A stretch of 64,000 nt of DNA from Alphaproteobacteria bacterium (GTDB taxonomy: Bacteria > Myxococcota_A > UBA796 > GCA-2862545), in the NCBI GenBank assembly GCA_020632915.1, contig JACKEP010000017.1:1-64000 (forward strand). The letters run 5' to 3'. The notes beneath the pieces are model-generated. The model ran no database searches and was not told the DNA's origin. It was given only the letters and a program-made list of their open reading frames with translations. Shown piece by piece: positions 52,979 through 60,846 of this stretch; the first letter of the stretch is position 1, and every line of letters begins with the position of its first letter. A program made the translations under genes and the position numbers.

Positions 52979-53359
52979 CTAGAACGGGAGGATGGAGAGC
53001 GAGACGACCGAGGCGTCGTCGACGGCCTGGATCGACAAGGCGAGGGACTGGTCGGCGGAGGTCCACGTCTGGTTGACGATGCCGCCCGCGGAGGTGTCGG
53101 CGTCGAGCGTCCAGCCCGCGGCCTGCAGGGCGGTGCCGTAGCTGTCGGCGAGGGCGGCACCCTGGACGCCGGCGTGGTGGATCGACACCGTCTCGGCGTC
53201 GCTGAACGTGACGCGGGCGCCGGCCACGGGCAGCGCCATCGTGGTCCACGGCGGGGTGAGCGGCACCGCGTCGCTGAAGCGGGGCGGGTCGTCGGAGAAG
53301 ATCCAGTCGCAGCCGGCCGCTCCCAGCAACAGCACGGCGACCAGCAGCACCCGGCGCAT
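52979..53359 (-). CDS. Small lipoprotein of unknown function
   Basis: A 126-residue predicted lipoprotein (MRRVLLVAVLLLGAAGC, strong lipobox). The mature part is about 105 residues with a single alpha/beta-like domain (VTFSDAETVSIHHAGVQGAALADSYGTALQAAGWTLDAD, then a beta-rich end TWTSADQSLALSIQAVDDASVVSLSILPF). No family recognised. ATG is set by GAGGAGG. TAGGCT at 53379-53384 is a probable -10. Upstream of the DUF4920 gene in the same direction. Confidence 0.7.
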   Translation of the reverse strand: MRRVLLVAVLLLGAAGCDWIFSDDPPRFSDAVPLTPPWTTMALPVAGARVTFSDAETVSIHHAGVQGAALADSYGTALQAAGWTLDADTSAGGIVNQTWTSADQSLALSIQAVDDASVVSLSILPF

Positions 53360-53378
53360 CCGACCTCCTCGTCGACGG

Positions 53379-53384
53379 AGCCTA
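53379..53384 (-). promoter_or_regulatory. -10-like box TAGGCT
   Basis: TAGGCT on the minus strand 20 nt before the ATG at 53359, ahead of GAGGAGG; same class as the others. Confidence 0.35.
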
Positions 53385-53479
53385 TCCGGGCTGCACACGG
53401 CGTGCCCGATGGTCACGGCGCCGTCGGTGCGTAGGACACCGGGCGGGCACGGCGGGCTACGTGCACCGGGGAGGTCGCG

Positions 53480-55738
53480 GTGGACGCGGGTACCGTGCTC
53501 GGGGGACGGTTCGAGGTGGTCGGCGAGCTGGGCCGCGGCGGCACGGCCACCGTCTGGCTCGCCCACGACCGCGTGCGCCACGAGGACGTCGCCCTGAAGG
53601 TGGTCCACCCCCACCTCGCCGACCAGCCCACGGTGGCCGGTCGCCTGCGGCGGGAAGTCCAGGCCGCCGCGCGCGTGCGCCACGAGGCCGCCCTCGTCGC
53701 CCACGAGCTGCACGAGGTGGACGGCCAGCTGCTGCTGTGCCTGCCGCTGCACAGGGGACGCTCGCTGGCCGAGCACGTGGCCGCCCACGGCCCGTGGACC
53801 GGCGACGCGCTGGTGCGGATGGCCGTGCGCCTGTCGGACGCCCTCGCCGCTGCCCACCGCGCGGGCGTCATCCACCGCGACGTCTCCCCGGGCAACGTGC
53901 TCGTCGACGACGACGGCACCGCCGTGCTCACCGACTTCGGGCTGGCCCGGGTCGACGGCCGCCACACGGCCACCGCCACCAGCATCCTCGGCACGCCGGG
54001 CTACCTCGCCCCCGAGGTCTACGAAGGCCAGCGGGCCGATCCGCGCGTGGACCTGTACGGCCTCGGCGCCGTGCTCTACCTCGCCGCCACCGGCACGCCG
54101 CCGTTCGGCACCGGCGCGCCCGCCGGGGTGCTGCGCCGCCAGCTCGACGGCGACCGCACCCCGCTCGCCAGCGCACGGCCCGACCTGCCGGAGGCGTTCA
54201 CCCACACCGTCGACGCGCTGCTCGCCGCGGATCCGGCCGCCCGCCCGTCCACCGCGCGCGAGGCGGCCGACCTGTTCGCCGGTCGCCTCGCCGCCACGCC
54301 GCCCGCACCCACGCGACGCGCGGCGGCCGCGGCGGGCCCACCGACCCGCCACGCCTCGCCCGAGGTGCCCGCCGGCGCTGAGCGTCGCAGCCACCTGCAC
54401 CCGGGCACGTTCCGGGTGGTGGTCCGCGAGCGCCACGAGGACCAGTTCCGGCGCGATCAGGTCCGGCGCCGCGTGCGTCGTCGGCGCGGCGGCCACGACA
54501 TGGCGGCGGCGATCACCGAGGCGGTGCAGCGCACGTCGCGGCGCTACCTCAACCCGATGATGCGGCGCTTCTTCGGCGTCGACCCCCGGTCGACCCCCGA
54601 ACAGCAGCTCACCGACGCGGTCGGACGCCTCGTGGGGCTGCCCCGCGGGGCGCTCCAGGTGCCGGCGGCGCTGCTCGAGCGGCGCTTCTACCTGGTGGAC
54701 GGCGTGAGCGAGCAGGTCGCCGAGACCCTGGCGCTGGAAGCGGAGCAGGTCGGCTTCCGCGCCCACGTCACCGACGCGGGACGGCCCTCGCGACGCGGCA
54801 TGCCGCCGGCCGCGTTCCTCTGGGGCTTCGTCTTCCCCGCCGTGCTCGCGCTCGTCACGCCCATCCCCGACTTCGTCGCCCCGCTGATGCTGGTGATCGG
54901 CGCGTTCGTGTGGGTGACGAGCCGGCTCGCGACCGCCGCCGGCCCGCGGCGTCACGATCGCACCGTGGTCGCGTTCGGGGACGACCTCCGCTTCCACCTC
55001 GCCGACGACCACCGCCACCTGCTCGGTGCCCCCGACCGTCTGCACCTGCCCGGCACGGGGCCGCAGCTCGCCGCGGTGCGCGCGCCTGCACCCTCCCCTG
55101 CGCCCAGCGCCGACACCGCTCCGCCGCCCGCCGCGCCTGCGCCGGAGCCGTCGCTGCTCGATCAGGTGCTCGACCGCGTGGCGCTGCTCGCGGCCGACGT
55201 CGACGCGTCCACCGACCTGCCGGACGCCGTCCGCCGCGACCTGAACCGGTCGATCGTCGACCTGCGCCGCGAGGCCGAGCGCCACCACGCCCGGCTCACG
55301 ACCCTCGACACGGAGCTGGCACGGGCCCGGAGCTGCGAGGCCATCGAGAGCGCCGTCGCCAGCGTGCAGGCCCGGGTGCGTCGCCTGGAGACGCTCCAGC
55401 GCGGCGGCAGCGCCGTCGACGACGCCGAGCTCACCGGGTTGCAGGGCACGCTCCGCGCCCACCTCGCCGAGCTCGACGCCGTCGAGGACCTCGAGCGCGC
55501 CCGCGTCGAGACCGTGGCCCGCCTGCTGGAGCTCGGCGCGGTCGCCGCCGAGGTGCGCCGCGACCTGTTCGACGTCACCGTGGCGTCGCAGCCCCTGGGC
55601 GACGTGGTGGCCCAGCTGCGTCGCGAGGTGGAGGCGGCGCGGCAGACCCAGGCCGAGCTGGACGGGGTCGACGCCTCCCAGCGCGCCCGGCAGGCCGCCG
55701 CGGCGCAGGCCCGCCACGCCTCCCGCGCCGCCCGCTGA
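53480..55738 (+). CDS. Membrane Ser/Thr protein kinase with coiled-coil C-terminus
   Basis: A 752-residue protein. The kinase domain (about residues 8-270) has the glycine loop GRGGTATVW, Lys40, HRDVSPGN (132-139) with catalytic Asp134, DFG at 152-154 and LAPE. HRDVSPGN has Ser where most Ser/Thr kinases have Lys; this variant is common in myxobacterial kinases. The middle region (about 300-435) is unrecognised. Two adjacent membrane helices follow (AAFLWGFVFPAVLALVTPIPDFVAPLMLVIGAFVW, about 437-475). The C-terminal part is Pro-rich and then a long coiled coil (about 570-750). It probably phosphorylates proteins in response to an envelope signal. GTG is set by GGGGAGG. Confidence 0.88.
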   Translation: MDAGTVLGGRFEVVGELGRGGTATVWLAHDRVRHEDVALKVVHPHLADQPTVAGRLRREVQAAARVRHEAALVAHELHEVDGQLLLCLPLHRGRSLAEHVAAHGPWTGDALVRMAVRLSDALAAAHRAGVIHRDVSPGNVLVDDDGTAVLTDFGLARVDGRHTATATSILGTPGYLAPEVYEGQRADPRVDLYGLGAVLYLAATGTPPFGTGAPAGVLRRQLDGDRTPLASARPDLPEAFTHTVDALLAADPAARPSTAREAADLFAGRLAATPPAPTRRAAAAAGPPTRHASPEVPAGAERRSHLHPGTFRVVVRERHEDQFRRDQVRRRVRRRRGGHDMAAAITEAVQRTSRRYLNPMMRRFFGVDPRSTPEQQLTDAVGRLVGLPRGALQVPAALLERRFYLVDGVSEQVAETLALEAEQVGFRAHVTDAGRPSRRGMPPAAFLWGFVFPAVLALVTPIPDFVAPLMLVIGAFVWVTSRLATAAGPRRHDRTVVAFGDDLRFHLADDHRHLLGAPDRLHLPGTGPQLAAVRAPAPSPAPSADTAPPPAAPAPEPSLLDQVLDRVALLAADVDASTDLPDAVRRDLNRSIVDLRREAERHHARLTTLDTELARARSCEAIESAVASVQARVRRLETLQRGGSAVDDAELTGLQGTLRAHLAELDAVEDLERARVETVARLLELGAVAAEVRRDLFDVTVASQPLGDVVAQLRREVEAARQTQAELDGVDASQRARQAAAAQARHASRAAR

Positions 55739-55741
55739 CGG

Positions 55742-56671
55742 TCAGTCGACCAGGTCGTCGTAGACGGGCGTCGTCTCCCGCGCGACCACCGGCGGCCCCG
55801 GCCGCAGCACCAGGATCGCCACGCCGAGCGCCATCATCGCCAGCGCGATCGCCTGCGACGTGGTGAGCCCGACGACCTGGGCCGCCTCGTCGGCACCGGC
55901 CGCCCCCGCGAGGCCGTGCAGCCACGACGGCACCGACGCCGCGGGCCACGACACCACGAAGCCCCGCTGGTCGCCGCGGTAGGCCTCGACCACCGTGCGC
56001 AGCGGCGGCTCCAGCAGCAGGAACGTGGCCATCACCTGCCCCTCGAACCGGCGCAGGCGCCCGACGGTGAGCAGCACGAACAGGATCAGCAGCGACCCCG
56101 CCGACTGCCAGAGCTGCGTCGGGTACAGCGGCACGTCGTGGATCCGCGCGGCCCCGTCGGTGAACGACAGCGACAGGAACGGGAAGTGGGGGTGGGTGTA
56201 GATCTGGCCGTGGAGCGTGCCGGGCGCGAGCAGCGGCGTGGCCGGCCCCGCGCCCTGCACCGGCACCCCGTGGCAGCACCCCGCGAAGAAGCAACCGAGC
56301 CGCCCCAGCGTGGCGCCCAGGGCCAGGGCCGGCGCCACCAGGTCGGCGAGCGTCCATGCCTCACGGCGCAGCGACGGCACGGCGAGCACGGCCAGCGCTC
56401 CACCCACCACCCCGCCGTACCAGGCGAGGCCGCCCGAGGTGGAGGTGAGGGCCGCGAGGTCTCCGGCGCCCACCACGTAGAGCAGGCGCGCGCCGATCAG
56501 GCCGCCCGGGATCGCCACCCCGCAGGCGAGCAACACGCGCTCGAACGGGATCCCGGACTCAGGCGCGCGCGCGAGCACCAGGAGCTGTCCTGCGACGAGC
56601 CCCATCAGCACCATCAGCCCGTAGGTGTGCGCCCCGAGGCCACCGGGCGTCTCGAAGAGGGTGGGCCACAC
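55742..56671 (-). CDS. lgt: Prolipoprotein diacylglyceryl transferase
   Basis: A 309-residue inner-membrane enzyme that attaches diacylglycerol from phosphatidylglycerol to the lipobox Cys of prolipoproteins. Family signatures are GGLIGARLLYV, LAWYGGVVGG, the signature GRLGCFFAGCCHG, and the C-terminal LYPTQLWQS with FEGQVMATFLLLEPPLRTVVEAYR carrying the conserved Arg. Seven or so membrane segments are apparent. Essential in most Gram-negative bacteria, and fitting for a region with about twenty predicted lipoproteins. GTG start 56671; the ribosome binding site is weak. It follows a small lipoprotein gene by 9 nt. Confidence 0.95.
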   Translation of the reverse strand: MWPTLFETPGGLGAHTYGLMVLMGLVAGQLLVLARAPESGIPFERVLLACGVAIPGGLIGARLLYVVGAGDLAALTSTSGGLAWYGGVVGGALAVLAVPSLRREAWTLADLVAPALALGATLGRLGCFFAGCCHGVPVQGAGPATPLLAPGTLHGQIYTHPHFPFLSLSFTDGAARIHDVPLYPTQLWQSAGSLLILFVLLTVGRLRRFEGQVMATFLLLEPPLRTVVEAYRGDQRGFVVSWPAASVPSWLHGLAGAAGADEAAQVVGLTTSQAIALAMMALGVAILVLRPGPPVVARETTPVYDDLVD

Positions 56672-56680
56672 GGCGCGCGC

Positions 56681-57301
56681 TCACTCGCCCCGGACGAGGT
56701 CGATGTCGAACTTCTGGCCGGTGCCCAGCGTGCGGCTGTCGTAGCGACCGGTCATCGCGTCGCCGTCGACGTCGATGCGCACCGACTGGTCCCACTCCTG
56801 CATGTTCACGGCGGTGAGCTGCACGGCGAGCTGGAAGCGCGAGAAGTCGGTCGCCGACAGCGTGGCGTAGGCGTAGCCGTTCACGTCGCCGTAGGACTCG
56901 AGGTTGCCGGGGATCAGGTTGAAGTTCGGGTCCCACACGGTGCACGGCAGCTGACCGCTGACGTGGCGGAAGCCGTCGCCGTCGATCGTGAGCGTGACCT
57001 CGCCGAAGCAGGCGGCCTGCAGCGTGCCCAGCAGGAACTCCTTGTAGACGTAGGTGCCCGTCCAGGTGCCGTCGAGCGGGGTGACCCCCAGGTGCGGGTC
57101 GCCGAGCGAGGGCTCGTCGTCGCCCCCGCCGGGCGTGTCGTCGCCCAGGCCCGAGTCCCACACGACGTCGGTGTCGGTGTCGGTGTCGGACCCCGTGGCG
57201 TCGGTGTCGACGTCGGTGTCGCTGTCGGCCTTGTCGGCGTCGACCTGATGGGCCGACGACCAGCAACCGACCAGCAGGATCGCGGGCAGGAACCGCCGCA
57301 T
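56681..57301 (-). CDS. Lipoprotein of unknown function with Asp-Thr linker
   Basis: A 206-residue predicted lipoprotein (MRRFLPAILLVGC). A short linker (KADSDTDVDTDATGSDTDTDTDV) precedes a beta-rich domain (DGTWTGTYVYKEFLLG, EVTLTIDGDGFRHVSGQLPC, LSATDFSRFQLAVQLTAV, VRIDVDGDAMTGRYDSRTLG), perhaps a lipocalin-like or small barrel fold. No family recognised. ATG 57301 is preferred over GTGs just upstream because GGAGG lies eight bases away. TATCCT at 57325-57330 is a probable -10. It probably shares a transcript with lgt. Confidence 0.75.
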   Translation of the reverse strand: MRRFLPAILLVGCWSSAHQVDADKADSDTDVDTDATGSDTDTDTDVVWDSGLGDDTPGGGDDEPSLGDPHLGVTPLDGTWTGTYVYKEFLLGTLQAACFGEVTLTIDGDGFRHVSGQLPCTVWDPNFNLIPGNLESYGDVNGYAYATLSATDFSRFQLAVQLTAVNMQEWDQSVRIDVDGDAMTGRYDSRTLGTGQKFDIDLVRGE

Positions 57302-57324
57302 GGCCACCACCTCCGGAGCCGGCC

Positions 57325-57330
57325 AGGATA
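57325..57330 (-). promoter_or_regulatory. -10-like box TATCCT
   Basis: TATCCT on the minus strand 24 nt before the ATG at 57301, ahead of CCGGAGG. Confidence 0.4.
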
Positions 57331-57367
57331 CCGGCCGCCGCTGCCGGTCGCCAGCGCCGATCGCGGA

Positions 57368-58015
57368 TCAGGCGGTCCAGGCCGCGGCCAGGGGCAGACC
57401 GGCGGACAGCTCGCCGTGCTCGCGCAGCGACCGCCAGCTGCCGTCGCCGATGACGAGGTGGTCCATCAGCGCGATGCCGAGCACCCGTCCGGCGTCAGCC
57501 AGCCTGCGGGTGACCTCGCGGTCCTGCGTGGACGGCGTCGGGTCGCCCGACGGGTGGTTGTGGGCGAGCACGACGGCGTGGGCCCCCATGCGCACGGCGG
57601 GTCGGAAGATCTGCCGCGGGTCGACCACCGTGTACTGGTCGCTGCCGCGGGTGAGCCGGTGGACGCCCAGCGGCCGGTGGCGACGGTCGAGGTAGAGCGC
57701 GTGCAGCTCCTCGTGCGGCAGGCCCGTGAGTGCAGGCGCCAGCCACGCGTGGGCGCGCTCCGGCGCGTCGACCGGACCCCGCTCGCGGTGGGGACGCACC
57801 TGGGCGCGCCGCCCGAGCTCGACGGCCACCCGCAGCCGCGCCGCGCGCACCGGCCCCACGCCCCGCACCTGGGCCAGCTCCACCAGCGCCGCCTCGCCCA
57901 GCGACGCGACGTCGCCGAACCGCTCCAGCAGCCGTGCGGCGGTCACCAGACCGTCGCGGCCGAGCAGCGACCCCACCAGCTCCACGTCGCCCAGATCGTG
58001 CAGCGTCCCGTCCAT
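57368..58015 (-). CDS. radC: RadC family JAB/MPN domain protein
   Basis: A 215-residue protein. A helix-hairpin-helix region (ELAQVRGVGPVRAARL, residues about 46-62) precedes the JAB1/MPN metal motif HNHPSGDPTPSTQD with His152, His154 and Asp165. RadC is named for DNA repair but its enzymatic role is not established; the original repair phenotype is attributed to recG in E. coli. The N-terminus is shorter than in typical RadC (about 225). ATG is set by GGAGG. It stands between lgt and nadE on the minus strand. Confidence 0.93.
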   Translation of the reverse strand: MDGTLHDLGDVELVGSLLGRDGLVTAARLLERFGDVASLGEAALVELAQVRGVGPVRAARLRVAVELGRRAQVRPHRERGPVDAPERAHAWLAPALTGLPHEELHALYLDRRHRPLGVHRLTRGSDQYTVVDPRQIFRPAVRMGAHAVVLAHNHPSGDPTPSTQDREVTRRLADAGRVLGIALMDHLVIGDGSWRSLREHGELSAGLPLAAAWTA

Positions 58016-58152
58016 CGTCGACCTCCCGTGCGCCAGGTGGAGGCACGGGGCGGGCCACGCCCCCAGGACGGACGGAGCACCACAGTCGCGGTACCCGGCG
58101 TCGGCGACGGCGCCGATCGACCGTCACCGTCGGACGCCTGGCGCGCGCGGGC

Positions 58153-60219
58153 TCAGGGCGCCGGCGTCCCCAAGGCGGCGACGTAGGCGTCGAGGGCGTC
58201 GAGCTCCTCGGTGAACGGCGCCTGCACGGGCGGGAACCGCAGGCCGCTGCGCGGGTCGAGGTCGAAGGCCGTCACCCGGAAGCTGATCGCGAACCGCTCC
58301 CGCTTCCACTGGGCGCGACAGAACAGCGTGACGAACCGGCGCACGTGGGCGGCGAAGGCCCGCGGGTCGCCGTCGTAGCGGTCGGACAGCTCGGGCCACA
58401 GGCGCTGGAACATCACCAGCGGCTCCTCGCCCAGGTAGGCCAGGTGGTAGACGAGCCGGTCGAGCACGGCGAACGGCATCAGGTCGCCCTCGTCGGTCTG
58501 CGCGCGATCGGCCGGCCGCAGCTCGGCGGTGGCGGGCGTGCCGAGCACGGCGTCGAGCGCCACCAGCCCGTGGCGGCGGCGGGCCCACCCGAGCCAGGCG
58601 GTGACGAGCGACTTGGGCACGTCGGCGATGGGGGCGAGGCCCCCCGACGTGTCGCCGTCCATCGTGGCGTAGCCGACGGCCACCTCGGACTTGTTGGACG
58701 TGGTGAGCAGCAGGTGACCGCGCAGGTTGGCGATCATCCAGATCAGCGAGCCGCGCAGGCGCGCCTGCACGTTCTGCAGCGTCAGGTCGTGGGACGGGTC
58801 GGCCCACGACAGCGCGTGCCCCACCATGCCCTCGGCGAGCTGACGGTGCCCGTCGACGGCGTCCTGCATCGCGGCTTCCAGGTGCTCGGCGCCGAGCTCG
58901 CGCGCGAGTCCCGCGGCGGCCGTGCGCGTGGCGCTGCCGCTGTGGTCGGTGGCCAGGTAGGCGGTGGTGAGCGTGCGTCCGACGAGGTCGCGCAGGCCGT
59001 CGGCGTCGAGCTCGGGGTGGGCGTAGCGCAGCGCACGCACCACGAGGATCGCGCACATCGACGAGTCGCGGCCGCCGGACAGGGCCAGCGTCACCCCGCG
59101 GATCCCCGACTTGCGAAGGTAGTCGCGCACGCCGGTGGCCAGCGCGAGCTCGAGCTCGACGTACGGCAGGTCGTCGTGGGTGATCGGCCCGTCCACGAAG
59201 CCCCGATCGGCCAGCCAGGCCACGCTCGGATCGACCGGGGACGCCGGCGGGACCTGCCAGTACGGGGCAGGCGCCGGCGGGCGGTCGCACGGGGGGAACG
59301 ACGCGTCGATCACCACCAACGTGGGCGGCGCGCCGTAGGCGCCGTGGGCGAGCTCGTCGGTCTGGTGGCGCCAGGAGCCCTCGTTGAGCCGCGTGCGCTC
59401 CAGCGCCACCACGTCGACGACGGCGTCGATGACGACCACGTCGCGGTCGAGCTGGAACCGATCGCCCTCGGCCACCACGCGCCCGTCGACGCCGATGAAC
59501 GTGGCGCCGTCGAACACCAGCCGCGTGGCGTCGCAGCCGTGGTTGGAGCTGTACAGGTAGGCGCAGTGGTCCTCGCGGCTGACCGCGGCCACGAGCGTGC
59601 GTCGCGACGCCTGCTTGCCGAGCTCGAACCAGCTGGCGGAGGCGTTGATGACGATGTGGGCGCCGAGCAGCGTGGCCAGCGACCCCGGCCGCGTGCCCTT
59701 CCAGCCGTCCTCGCACACCTCGACGGCGAACCGCCCGATGCCCGCCGCCTCGAAGAGCAGGCTGCCCATCGGCAGCGCCGTGCCGTCGGGCGCCACCCAG
59801 GTGACCACGCGCCCGCGTGACCAGGGCGCGAACCACCGGTTCTCGTACTCGACGTCGCCGGTGGCGAGGTTCTCCTTGGGGACGACCCCCACCGGCACGC
59901 CGTCGGCGACCACGACCATCACGTCGTACAGCGCGCCCTCGTGGTCGATCGGGATGCCGACGGTGACCACGAGCCCGCGCGTGTGGGGCAGCAGGGCCAC
60001 CAGGCTGGACCAGCTGCGCTCGAGCGTGCCCCGCATGGAGACCCGGTCACCCAGGCTGTAGCCGGACAGGCACATCTCGGGCAGCGCCAGCAGGACGGCG
60101 CCGCGACGGCGGGCCTCGTCGCAGGCGGCGACCACCCGCGCACGGTTCCCCTGCCAGTCACCGACCGTCTGGTTCAAGCTCGCGACCGCGACGTGCACGG
60201 CAGCGGGGAGCTGGGCCAT
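58153..60219 (-). CDS. nadE: NAD+ synthase, glutamine-dependent
   Basis: A 688-residue fused enzyme that amidates nicotinic acid adenine dinucleotide to NAD+ with ammonia from glutamine. The N-terminal nitrilase-type glutaminase has Glu48 (LPEMCLSGYSLGD), Lys115 (PKENLATGDVEYENRWF) and Cys169 (VEVCEDGWKG). The synthetase domain starts near residue 350, with the ATP pyrophosphatase loop SGGRDSS (381-387) and the TTSNKSEVAVGYATMDGDTSGGLAPIADVPK segment. The length is typical of the long eukaryote-like form. ATG is set by GGAGG. A strong GC hairpin lies in the leader. Confidence 0.96.
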   Translation of the reverse strand: MAQLPAAVHVAVASLNQTVGDWQGNRARVVAACDEARRRGAVLLALPEMCLSGYSLGDRVSMRGTLERSWSSLVALLPHTRGLVVTVGIPIDHEGALYDVMVVVADGVPVGVVPKENLATGDVEYENRWFAPWSRGRVVTWVAPDGTALPMGSLLFEAAGIGRFAVEVCEDGWKGTRPGSLATLLGAHIVINASASWFELGKQASRRTLVAAVSREDHCAYLYSSNHGCDATRLVFDGATFIGVDGRVVAEGDRFQLDRDVVVIDAVVDVVALERTRLNEGSWRHQTDELAHGAYGAPPTLVVIDASFPPCDRPPAPAPYWQVPPASPVDPSVAWLADRGFVDGPITHDDLPYVELELALATGVRDYLRKSGIRGVTLALSGGRDSSMCAILVVRALRYAHPELDADGLRDLVGRTLTTAYLATDHSGSATRTAAAGLARELGAEHLEAAMQDAVDGHRQLAEGMVGHALSWADPSHDLTLQNVQARLRGSLIWMIANLRGHLLLTTSNKSEVAVGYATMDGDTSGGLAPIADVPKSLVTAWLGWARRRHGLVALDAVLGTPATAELRPADRAQTDEGDLMPFAVLDRLVYHLAYLGEEPLVMFQRLWPELSDRYDGDPRAFAAHVRRFVTLFCRAQWKRERFAISFRVTAFDLDPRSGLRFPPVQAPFTEELDALDAYVAALGTPAP

Positions 60220-60245
60220 CGGCGCCTCCTGGCCCCGCTTGACCC

Positions 60246-60275
60246 GGAGCCCCGATCCCCGCAAGCGGGGGCTCC
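60246..60275. other. Strong GC hairpin in the nadE leader
   Basis: GGAGC (60246-60250) pairs with 60271-60275 and CCCCGC-AA-GCGGGG (60257-60270) closes it, about 11 bp with a 6 nt bulge. It lies 27 nt before the nadE start and could be a leader structure or a terminator of the upstream cytochrome gene; no T-run follows. Confidence 0.4.
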
Positions 60276-60407
60276 CCCGGTCTGGGGAAAAGGCCTGACT
60301 GCCAGCGGCGCGCAGCTTGCGTGTCCGCAGACACCGACAACGGTGCCACCTACGTTCTCGCGCAATCCAACGACGTCGATGGGTGCGGGGAAACCTGGGG
60401 ACAGACC

Positions 60408-60709
60408 TGTGGACAACCTCCCGATCGGAGGTTGGACCGTAGGGACCGGGCGGTGTGCGAAGCGAGTCCAACGAACGATCGAGAACGGTGCGTGTCGTCG
60501 GTTCCGTGACGTCGCGTGACGGGCCAACCCCCGCTTCCGCCGTCCTCCTGACACGGCCTCGACGGCTGGGGATTCGCACGCGTCCACGTTGCAGCGCACG
60601 GCTCGACGCAACCTGGACGACACCTGGAACCCGGCGTTGATCCGAGAACGTCCAGACACCGAACCGAATCCAACGGGCCGCGACAGCCTGTGGACAACTC
60701 TATGGACAA
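60408..60709. promoter_or_regulatory. DnaA-box-like cluster
   Basis: TGTGGACAA occurs at 60408-60416 and 60689-60697, with TATGGACAA at 60701-60709, all in the same orientation. TTGTCCACA, the complement, is the form of DnaA box used by several high-GC bacteria. No dnaA, dnaN, gidA or parAB gene is in the window, so origin status is only a hypothesis. Confidence 0.35.
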
Positions 60710-60846
60710 CCTGGGCGTATCGCCGACCGGCAGGGCCGACGGGGATCATCGCCGGGCCCCCCGCCGGGGTCCAGCGTCGCGACCCCGTCACCGTGCCGAC
60801 ACGTCCCGGAGCGCCAGCGCGCCTCGCCCGAGACGTCGGCGATCGG

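Larger units (their letters stand above)
60220..60846. other. Intergenic region of about 630 bp with DnaA-box-like sequences
   Basis: No frame has coding character. From 60220 the region holds a strong hairpin (60246-60275), two exact TGTGGACAA and one TATGGACAA (60408-60709), and a 7 bp hairpin AACCTCC-N5-GGAGGTT (60415-60433) that overlaps the first of them. Base composition from about 60350 to 60720 is less GC-rich than the flanking genes. It lies between the divergent-in-layout leader of nadE and the tail of the cytochrome gene; both genes are on the minus strand. Nothing identifiable was seen between 60720 and 60846. Confidence 0.55.
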
